A stretch of 58,255 bases of DNA from Spirochaetia bacterium (GTDB taxonomy: Bacteria; Spirochaetota; Spirochaetia; DSM-16054; Sediminispirochaetaceae). A model generated the notes under the pieces. That model was not told the origin of the DNA, searched no databases, and saw nothing but the letters and a program-made list of their open reading frames with translations. Positions 8,778 to 16,081 of this stretch are shown here, one piece after another. The stretch is taken from assembly GCA_021736475.1 (NCBI GenBank), contig JAIPFV010000005.1:1-58255 (forward strand). Reading direction: 5' to 3'. Numbering within the stretch: the stretch's first letter is position 1; each line of letters begins with the position of its first letter. The translations under genes and the position numbers were made by a program.

Positions 8778-9868
8778 GGACGCTTCATTTGATGCTGCTC
8801 AGAAGTTTTTTACCGATATTTCTCATATCACTTCTGTTCTTCGTACTTACCCTTGAAATGGTTGATGTGTTTGCAAACCTGTGGCGCTACCTGAATAATG
8901 ACGCGTCAATCAAGGAAATACTGCAAGTTTCTCTGCTCTATCTGCCTACAAGTACAAGTTATGCGCTTCCGCCGGCCCTCTTATTTGCTGTCTCGTTTAC
9001 CCTGGGCAACCTTTACGCCCGTAACGAGTTAATTGCTATTTTAGGAGCCGGAATTTCCTTTGTGAAATTAATTCTGCCGTTATTTGCAATCGGCCTTTTG
9101 TTAAGCTTTGGTTACTTTGTCTTTCACGAAGCCCTGGTAATTGATACCTTCGCACATAAAAATCAACTGTCCCGAGAATTGCTAGGCCAGAAAGTCTCCT
9201 ACAGTAATACCGATATTACTGTAATAGGAGAGACCAATAACAATGTCTATCAAGCCGATTATTATAACGATTCGGCTAAAACTCTTTCCGGCCTTACGGT
9301 ACTGCAGCGAGGGGCTCACTCTAGGTTTATAGGCAGAATAGAGGCCGGTTGGGCTGAATTTGTACTGAATAATGAGGGAAGCGGCAGATGGGTGCTGCAC
9401 GAGGTGAATGAATATAAAACTGATGAAGATGGCGAATTGGTTCACAATTCTCATCGCCGTATCGAAGCCCCGTTTATCGAACTAACCCCCTTTCATTTTC
9501 AACGCAAAACAAAAAATGTTGAAGAGCTGCATTATAACGAGGCGCGCGAATGGATAGAGGTGTTGAGAAAATCCGGCCGTAGTGGTTACAAAGCCGCCCT
9601 TACAGATTACTATAAACGCTTTTCATTTGCCCTCACTCCCTTTATAGTAATACTTATCTCGGCCGCCATAGGATCCAGGTTCAAAAAAAATATTTTGCTT
9701 ATGAGTCTCATGGTCAGTCTAATTTTGTCCGTGATATATTATGTGAGCGACATGATCTTGGGTTTATTGGCTAAACAGGGTATTATTGAACCTGCAACCG
9801 GAGCATGGGCGGCGGTGCTCTTTTTTCTAGCTGCCGGAACTATTTTACTAAGACATGCCAAAACTTAA
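8774..9868 (+). CDS. lptG: LptG/YjgQ-family permease
   Basis: Second permease subunit of the Lpt exporter, partner of the gene just upstream. I place the start at ATG 8774, which overlaps the lptF stop as ATGA; an upstream in-frame ATG at 8645 would force 130 bp of overlap and an un-permease-like N-terminus. The 364-residue protein begins MRTLHLMLLRSFLPIF, followed by membrane segments near 10-35, 55-80 and 95-120, a periplasmic domain of about 140 residues, and three C-terminal membrane segments. Size and topology match the YjgP/YjgQ family. No lptB, lptC or lptA is visible in the window. Confidence 0.86.
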   Translation: MRTLHLMLLRSFLPIFLISLLFFVLTLEMVDVFANLWRYLNNDASIKEILQVSLLYLPTSTSYALPPALLFAVSFTLGNLYARNELIAILGAGISFVKLILPLFAIGLLLSFGYFVFHEALVIDTFAHKNQLSRELLGQKVSYSNTDITVIGETNNNVYQADYYNDSAKTLSGLTVLQRGAHSRFIGRIEAGWAEFVLNNEGSGRWVLHEVNEYKTDEDGELVHNSHRRIEAPFIELTPFHFQRKTKNVEELHYNEAREWIEVLRKSGRSGYKAALTDYYKRFSFALTPFIVILISAAIGSRFKKNILLMSLMVSLILSVIYYVSDMILGLLAKQGIIEPATGAWAAVLFFLAAGTILLRHAKT

Positions 9869-9879
9869 GAGGGAACATC

Positions 9880-11025
9880 ATGCTGTTTAAAACAACTCAT
9901 AACGATTCGAATAGTCGTGCTCGTACGGGAATATTAGAACTGCCCCATGGCAGTGTGCCCACACCGATGTTTATGCCGGTAGGCACAAATGCAACTGTAA
10001 AAGCGATGCTCCACGAGAGCATCTCCAAGATAGGCTACAACCTTATCCTTGGTAATACCTATCACCTGTTTTTACGGCCAGGGCAGGAGGTAATAGATCA
10101 TTACGGCAGTCTGCATGATTTCAGTAACTGGCAGGGAAACATTCTTACCGACAGCGGCGGATTTCAGGTGTTCAGTCTGGCTCCATTCCGGAAAATAAAA
10201 GAGGAAGGGGTAAGATTCCGCTCCCACATAGATGGAGCATATCACATGCTTACCCCAGAAGATGTGGTAGGCCTGCAAGAGAGTTTTAAGAGCGATATTG
10301 CCATGTGTCTGGATGTGTGTACTCCTCCTGACATCACCTACAAAAAGGCTCTGGAGGCCCTGGAACTTACCACCCGCTGGGCCGCCCGCAGCAAAAAACG
10401 CCGGCAGCAGGCCGCCTCAGATTGGCAGGGACATTTGTTTGGGATTATCCAAGGTAACTTCTATAAGGACCTGCGTAAACGAAGCACCGAAGAGATTTTA
10501 GAACTCGACCTTCCGGGGGTAGCCATCGGCGGTTTATCAGTGGGCGAAACATTCAGCCAGTTCGAAGACCACCTTGCCCATTCGGCGGAACTGCTGCCCC
10601 AGGAGAAACCCCGCTACTTAATGGGTATCGGAACCCCCGACTATATACTGAGCGCAGTTGAACACGGTATCGATATGTTCGACTGTGTGTTTGCAACCCG
10701 TACCGCCCGGACCGGTACCGTATTTACCGACGATGGGATGATCGCACTCAAGAAAGCCGCCCATCGCTTTGATAAAGGTCCAATTGTTGAAGGCTGCACC
10801 TGCCCTGCCTGCAGTCAATACTCCCGGGGATATCTGCGGCATTTATTCAAAACAAACGAAATTTTGGGTTCGATGCTGGCAACTGAACATAATCTGCAGT
10901 ATCTGTACGATTTTATACAGAAGATACATACCGCTATTTACAACAACAATTTCAGAGAGTTCAAGGCAGGTTACTTAAAGCGCTTTTTTGCCGGCAAAAC
11001 AAAAAATGCCGTTACTACAGAGTAA
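9880..11025 (+). CDS. tgt: Queuine tRNA-ribosyltransferase
   Basis: Exchanges guanine at the wobble position 34 of Asp/Asn/His/Tyr tRNAs for preQ1. ATG 9880 is chosen because AGAGGGA lies just upstream and the protein then starts at the family's usual N-terminus; the longer frame from 9805 runs back into lptG. Catalytic features in the 381-residue protein are DSGGFQVFSL with Asp91, the DMFDC motif from residue 265 containing the nucleophile, and the zinc site CTCPAC at about 306 with the following HLF and later His. murJ begins 4 bp after the stop. Confidence 0.97.
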   Translation: MLFKTTHNDSNSRARTGILELPHGSVPTPMFMPVGTNATVKAMLHESISKIGYNLILGNTYHLFLRPGQEVIDHYGSLHDFSNWQGNILTDSGGFQVFSLAPFRKIKEEGVRFRSHIDGAYHMLTPEDVVGLQESFKSDIAMCLDVCTPPDITYKKALEALELTTRWAARSKKRRQQAASDWQGHLFGIIQGNFYKDLRKRSTEEILELDLPGVAIGGLSVGETFSQFEDHLAHSAELLPQEKPRYLMGIGTPDYILSAVEHGIDMFDCVFATRTARTGTVFTDDGMIALKKAAHRFDKGPIVEGCTCPACSQYSRGYLRHLFKTNEILGSMLATEHNLQYLYDFIQKIHTAIYNNNFREFKAGYLKRFFAGKTKNAVTTE

Positions 11026-11028
11026 CCT

Positions 11029-12612
11029 ATGAAAGAGCAAAGCACCGGGCAGAGCACCCTAGCTACATTTATTGTGATGTCCAGCACATTCATCTCTAGA
11101 ATTCTTGGCTTTGTAAGAACCGCTGCAATCACCGCCATTTTCGGCGCCACCGGTAAAGCCGACATTATCAATGTTACCTTTGCAGTACCCAACAATCTAA
11201 GAAAATTGCTTGCTGAAGGGGCTTTATCATCGGCCTTCATACCGGTGTTGTCCGAAGCGATTGTGGAAGAGGGGGGGCAGCCGGACCGTTCAAAGCTCCT
11301 GGTTCGTCATTTAATTGGATTTCAGCTGCTGATTATCATTCCACTCTGCAGCCTTTCAATTATTTTTGCCGGACCCCTCATCCAGTTTGTTTTGACCCAA
11401 TTTAAAGATGCTGAGCAGCTTGCATTATCGACAAAGCTGTTCCGATTTTTTATTAACTATTTACTGTTTATTAGTGTAAGTGCGGTAATAATTGGAGTAC
11501 TCAACTCCCACAGCCGTTTTTTTATCCCGGCTATTACCCCGATTATCTTTTCGGTATCGGTAATCGCTTCCATCATTATATTTCACAGTTCCCTGGGGAT
11601 ATATTCAATGGCGGTTGGGGTACTGATCGGCGGAGCGGGGCAAGTGGCATTTCAATATCCCCTTTTCCGGCGCATGGGTTATTCTATCATGCCGGCCTTT
11701 GATTTTGTACGTAACCCCGACTTTGTGCGTATTATGCGCCAATGGGCACCGGTAGTAGCAACCTCCTCAGTTTTTACCGTCAACCAGCAGGTCGCCTTTA
11801 TTTTTGCCTCGGGTCTTGAAACCGGTAGTGCCTCGGCTCTTTCCTATGCGCTGGTATTCTGGCAGCTGCCTTTCGGTATTTTTTCAACTTCAATCACCAC
11901 TGTACTATTTCCCAAGATGAGCCGCCAGGTTTCCCAAAATGACCTCTCAGGGCTGCGTGAGAGCGTACAGTACGGTCTACGCTTCCTATTGGCACTTCTT
12001 ATCCCCTCGGCACTGGTGATGAGCCTGTTGGGCAGGGAGATTATCTCGATAGCGATTCAAAGGGGTATGTTCCGTACTGAGGACACCGAATTAACCGCTT
12101 TTGTGCTTACCGGTTTTTGTTACGGCCTCTTTAGCGTGGGGGCCTTTAATTTCTTGCAGCGCTATTTTTATAGTTCCAAGCAGTACGCTTTTCCATTTTA
12201 TGTCGCGTTAGGAGTACTGATAGTTGATGTAACCTTATCTTTAATTTTGAAAGAAACAGTGTTAAGGGTGGCCGGTCTTTCGATAGCCAACTCCATCTCC
12301 TTCAGTTTAGGTTTGATTGTTCTCTTTCTGCATACATACCGTCAATTAGGGTGGCTTTCCCTAAGGGCCCTTGGCTTAACCGCCCTGAAAGTGGTTGCCG
12401 CCTCATTTCCGGTGGCTCTGGCAATTCTTAAAATGCAGTCACTCTTTGGTCCCTACTGGCGGACCGGTAGCAGCCTGGCCGGATTAGGCTTTCTGCTGAT
12501 AGAAATTGCAGTTATAATGATAATGTATATAGGTTTGTACCGTATTCTGAAGGTGGAAATGGTGAGCTATTTATTTAAGCGCTTCAAACGAAAAGCCGAG
12601 AAGGAAGGGTGA
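11029..12612 (+). CDS. murJ: Lipid II flippase MurJ
   Basis: Flips undecaprenyl-PP-MurNAc-GlcNAc across the inner membrane for peptidoglycan synthesis. The 527-residue protein has about 14 hydrophobic segments. The N-terminal family signature is present (SRILGFVRTAAITAIFGAT, then AVPNNLRKLLAEGALSSAFIP), including the Arg residues that line the cavity in known MurJ proteins. It ends in a cytoplasmic Lys/Arg tail. The start lies 4 bp from tgt, and the stop overlaps the next gene. Confidence 0.95.
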   Translation: MKEQSTGQSTLATFIVMSSTFISRILGFVRTAAITAIFGATGKADIINVTFAVPNNLRKLLAEGALSSAFIPVLSEAIVEEGGQPDRSKLLVRHLIGFQLLIIIPLCSLSIIFAGPLIQFVLTQFKDAEQLALSTKLFRFFINYLLFISVSAVIIGVLNSHSRFFIPAITPIIFSVSVIASIIIFHSSLGIYSMAVGVLIGGAGQVAFQYPLFRRMGYSIMPAFDFVRNPDFVRIMRQWAPVVATSSVFTVNQQVAFIFASGLETGSASALSYALVFWQLPFGIFSTSITTVLFPKMSRQVSQNDLSGLRESVQYGLRFLLALLIPSALVMSLLGREIISIAIQRGMFRTEDTELTAFVLTGFCYGLFSVGAFNFLQRYFYSSKQYAFPFYVALGVLIVDVTLSLILKETVLRVAGLSIANSISFSLGLIVLFLHTYRQLGWLSLRALGLTALKVVAASFPVALAILKMQSLFGPYWRTGSSLAGLGFLLIEIAVIMIMYIGLYRILKVEMVSYLFKRFKRKAEKEG

Positions 12613-14072
12613 TGTACACTAAATTCTTTTTCCTACACATATCTGTATGCAAAATCTCTCAACCCCGCCTCAGTTTAGTATGGTTTAGATTCCTGCTGGC
12701 TGGAATGGTTCTGTTACTTACCCTGGTTGTGCAGCAGCCTCTGGCTGCCCAGGAAACTTCAGAAACTTCAGAAACTTCAGAAACTGAAAAGGAAGCGGAT
12801 AAAGAAGAAGAGATCAGTATAGAGGAGCAGCGAGAACTTACTATAAAGTACGGAATAGACTCGCAGATATTAGAGCTTATATCCCAGCTCAAAGACCAAA
12901 AAAACGAAGATTATTTACCCCAATTGAAGGAGTTGTTTGCCACCACCTCCAACACAAACATCAAATCGTCAATCGTCGGCTTATTTGACTCTCTGGAGAA
13001 CGACGGTATTGTTGATAGAGCTTTTAATCAGTTGAAGGAGTATGACGACCTTGATGCGGATTTTGTATTGGTTTTAATACACTATATTGATGACTATCAA
13101 AGCGATTCCATGACCTCCTTATTTTTTGAAATGCTGGATGATCCAAGGACGGGGGTTGCCTCCGCAGCTCTTAAGGCAATCGGAGTGTCAGAACGAAAAC
13201 AGTATGCCCAGAAACTGCTGGAGTTGTATGAAGACCAACTGTTCCGCGATGAACTGAAGGCTCCCCTTATCACCGCGCTCGGAGAACTTGGCGATCCGGA
13301 AGCCTTTGAGCTGCTGGACAGAATTGTGAGCGATGAAGACCAATCAAAATCGCTGCGGTGGAGGGCGTGTCTGGCATTGGGAAAGATAGGCGGCGATGAG
13401 GCCTTTGAATCGGTTAGCCAACTATTGAATGATAACGACCCAATTCTACGTTCCTACGCTGTCAGTGCCCTTGGTTATTTTGATCAGGAGGGTAGTGTGG
13501 ATATCCTGATAGACGCTTTAAGAGACGGCATGTGGCGAGTAAGGGTACAGGCAGCCGAAGCTCTTGGCCGCAGGCAGGCTGACGAGGCCTTGGATATCCT
13601 TAAGTATAAAGCTGAATACGATCCGGATATACGAAATGTCCGGCTTGCCGCTGTGCGGGCTATCGGGAAATTAGGCAGCAATGAAGGCTATAACTTTCTG
13701 CGTGAGCTCTACAGCTCACAGAAAACCCCTGCAGGACTTCGAACCGTTGCAATTGAAATATTAGTTGAGGATGATCTGAATGACTCGTTGAATGTTATCA
13801 ACGAAGTGTTCGAAGAGGAGTGGGGGAAAGATAAATCGTCTATTTTAGATTACACCTGTAAAATGCTGTCAACTAAAGAATCCAATAAATTAGCTCCCCT
13901 GTATAAGCGAATGTTGAACCATCCCTCTCATATAAACTTGCTGTACTACGGGCTTCGAGGGGTTAGACTGAATAACGTCAGCTCGCTGAAATCCGAAGTA
14001 GAGGATTTGACGGCCAAAAATATAAGCCGCGGAGTACAATCGCTAGCCACAAAGGTGCTTGAAGAACTGTAA
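12609..14072 (+). CDS. Secreted HEAT-repeat protein
   Basis: I recognise only the fold. After an N-terminal hydrophobic segment (RFLLAGMVLLLTLVVQQ) with a likely signal-peptidase site at PLAAQ, an acidic Ser/Glu/Thr linker leads into about 12 HEAT/PBS-lyase-like helical repeats, for example LGELGDPEAFELLDRIV, LGKIGGDEAFESVSQLL, LGYFDQEGSVDILIDAL and LGRRQADEALDILKYKA. Such repeats act as protein-binding scaffolds; here the signal puts it in the periplasm or envelope. The start is GTG 12609 overlapping the murJ stop, or ATG 12612; the long n-region leaves room for a later start. It is the last gene of the plus-strand block and ends 10 bp from a convergent gene. Confidence 0.8.
   Translation: MMYTKFFFLHISVCKISQPRLSLVWFRFLLAGMVLLLTLVVQQPLAAQETSETSETSETEKEADKEEEISIEEQRELTIKYGIDSQILELISQLKDQKNEDYLPQLKELFATTSNTNIKSSIVGLFDSLENDGIVDRAFNQLKEYDDLDADFVLVLIHYIDDYQSDSMTSLFFEMLDDPRTGVASAALKAIGVSERKQYAQKLLELYEDQLFRDELKAPLITALGELGDPEAFELLDRIVSDEDQSKSLRWRACLALGKIGGDEAFESVSQLLNDNDPILRSYAVSALGYFDQEGSVDILIDALRDGMWRVRVQAAEALGRRQADEALDILKYKAEYDPDIRNVRLAAVRAIGKLGSNEGYNFLRELYSSQKTPAGLRTVAIEILVEDDLNDSLNVINEVFEEEWGKDKSSILDYTCKMLSTKESNKLAPLYKRMLNHPSHINLLYYGLRGVRLNNVSSLKSEVEDLTAKNISRGVQSLATKVLEEL
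12753..12779 (+). repeat. Three copies of a 9-bp repeat in the HEAT-protein gene
   Basis: GAAACTTCA occurs three times head to tail and is followed by a diverged fourth copy, giving a SET-SET-SET tract right after the predicted signal cleavage site. Unit length is a multiple of three, so copy-number change would alter linker length without shifting the frame. Confidence 0.75.
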
Positions 14073-14082
14073 CAAAACGCTT

Positions 14083-16077
14083 CTAATCTACCACATCAGT
14101 ATCAGGTTGACCCGGAGCATCAGTCATATGCAGCAAACGATTTATACGTTCCAGTGGGGGGATATATTTCTTAAATACCAACCCTGTTTCCTTCCCTGTT
14201 TCTGGGGAGACTACTCTGAAGTGGCGTCCTAGACAATTCTCAACGGGTTTACCCCGTAGTTCAGGAAAACAGTCCTCCTGTATAGGGGTAAACGTGAACG
14301 TATCATCTGCCCGGCGTATATCAGCAATTACTCCTTCCAGCGCTATTGAAGTTATTTCAAAATCAGCTTCTCCCGGTGCCCCGATTGAATAACTGGTACC
14401 GGGACTAAACCACTGGGTATTTCTTCCTAAAAAGTTATGCTGAAAATCGGCACGCATTTCAAGCCCGATATCACCGGGTTTCTCCTTACCGGAACTGCGT
14501 CCTATATTACGTTTTGCTTTCTGTTGGGGGCTCTTTGACTTAGCCCTTTCAGCGATGGAGAGCGGAATTTTGTCGCGGTTCGTTTTTTCGCGGGCGGCAA
14601 AGCTACCAAGAACCGAGAGGCTGTCTTTATCGCTGGATGACTTATCTGCGGTACCCTTCGTGGACTCCTCTGAACCGCTGAAAAGCTCTGTTGTTCCTTT
14701 TGCTTTGGTGGAATTCCTAAAACTTTTAAAGGTGTCCTGGGCTTCATTTGCAAGCTTATTTTTTCCTGCTGAGAGAGCACTGCTTCCATAGGGGCTGACT
14801 TTCTCGTTTGAACGATGCGAGGCCTCGCTCAAACGAGTAGAGGAGTCATCATCATCTTTCCGAAAGCCCAGTCCATCGGCAAAGTTGCGTTCCGAGGGAG
14901 CGCGTTTACTTAGACCCGGCACATCGGGGCGGCCGGTTCCGACTGTGGGGCGACGTTCACTGTCTTTACTACCGACTGCACCTATAAAACGCCGGACTAA
15001 TAACAGAATCAATATGAAAATTACTATTGACAAAGCAATCAGCAGATACTTCAAATTAAAAGCAGAACCGCTTCCGCCACCGGTTTTTTGTGCGGCAGCG
15101 CTTACGTCGAGCTGAATTTCCTTTACAAGGGGAAAAGCATTTGGAGCACCTTCAATGCTCAGGACAAGCTGGACAGTATTAAGACCTTCCACAGTATCCT
15201 GCGGCAGTTCCAATTGAGCATTTATTTGCTGCCTCTCTCCCGGTGGAAGAAGGGCCGGCTCTGAACTCTTGAGTAAGTTTACTCCCCTCTGTTCTATACC
15301 GGTAAGCCGAACTTGTGTTTCTACGCTCCCGTGATTTACAAAGGTGAGGGGAAGGGTAAAGTTTTGTTTGTCCACGTGAATAGTACCGGATGGATAGATA
15401 ATTTCAACCGCGCCGGTAGCAGCCAGTGCTGTTTCTTCCGGATTCCCCTGGTGAGTCACCACTTTAGAACCAAGTAGGGTCGACAGCTGTGCCAGTAAAC
15501 CGGTTTGCAGGTTCGAAGTGTCCCCGCTTGGAGGAAATATAACTACATCCACCTCCCAGCCGTTACGCTTAAAATAGTCGGCAATGCTTTCCACCCGATT
15601 TACATTCTCTGCATGGTTTAAATAACTGCTGTCGGGCGGTGGATCGTGTACATCATCGGAGATAATCAATATCTCTTTATTGCTGTGCAGGGGAAGCTCT
15701 TTGGAGAAATCGCCCAGAAACTTTAGCGCTTCGACAATATCGGTATGCTGATCCAAGGGTTTGATAAGCATCAACCGAGCTAAAACCTCTTCTATACTCT
15801 GCTGGTCACGCAGGGGGCGGCTGATTTCGAACTCAGCATTTCTCCCAAAACTGATAAGATGAAATGTGTCGCGATAGGAAAGTTTACGTTTGATGACGTC
15901 TGTCACCAATAATTCAACCTGGCTGCCTTTTTCCTGAAACATACTTTTAGAGGTGTCCAGCATGAGCACAAAATCAGTTGACTTTTGTGCCCATAGAGGA
16001 CTCGCGGCCAAAAAAAAGAAAAGTAGAAGCACACAGCTGAAAGTGAAGACAGACTGTATTCGAACATGAGTCGGCAA
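14083..16077 (-). CDS. Membrane-anchored von Willebrand A domain protein
   Basis: The protein starts with a signal-like segment (VFTFSCVLLLFFFLAASPLWA) followed by a VWA domain whose metal-site motif DTSKS is at about residues 41-45, with a second Thr in the DQHTDIVEAL loop near 130. A beta-rich region of about 110 residues leads to one membrane helix near residues 342-365, then a charged low-complexity stretch and a beta-rich C-terminal domain. VWA domains bind ligands through a metal ion; the partner here is unknown. I prefer the TTG at 16077, four bases after the greA stop, because it gives a compact signal peptide; ATG 16134, overlapping greA, is the alternative and would lengthen the basic n-region. 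No typical Shine-Dalgarno supports either. Confidence 0.75.
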   Translation of the reverse strand: MPTHVRIQSVFTFSCVLLLFFFLAASPLWAQKSTDFVLMLDTSKSMFQEKGSQVELLVTDVIKRKLSYRDTFHLISFGRNAEFEISRPLRDQQSIEEVLARLMLIKPLDQHTDIVEALKFLGDFSKELPLHSNKEILIISDDVHDPPPDSSYLNHAENVNRVESIADYFKRNGWEVDVVIFPPSGDTSNLQTGLLAQLSTLLGSKVVTHQGNPEETALAATGAVEIIYPSGTIHVDKQNFTLPLTFVNHGSVETQVRLTGIEQRGVNLLKSSEPALLPPGERQQINAQLELPQDTVEGLNTVQLVLSIEGAPNAFPLVKEIQLDVSAAAQKTGGGSGSAFNLKYLLIALSIVIFILILLLVRRFIGAVGSKDSERRPTVGTGRPDVPGLSKRAPSERNFADGLGFRKDDDDSSTRLSEASHRSNEKVSPYGSSALSAGKNKLANEAQDTFKSFRNSTKAKGTTELFSGSEESTKGTADKSSSDKDSLSVLGSFAAREKTNRDKIPLSIAERAKSKSPQQKAKRNIGRSSGKEKPGDIGLEMRADFQHNFLGRNTQWFSPGTSYSIGAPGEADFEITSIALEGVIADIRRADDTFTFTPIQEDCFPELRGKPVENCLGRHFRVVSPETGKETGLVFKKYIPPLERINRLLHMTDAPGQPDTDVVD

Positions 16078-16081
16078 ATTA

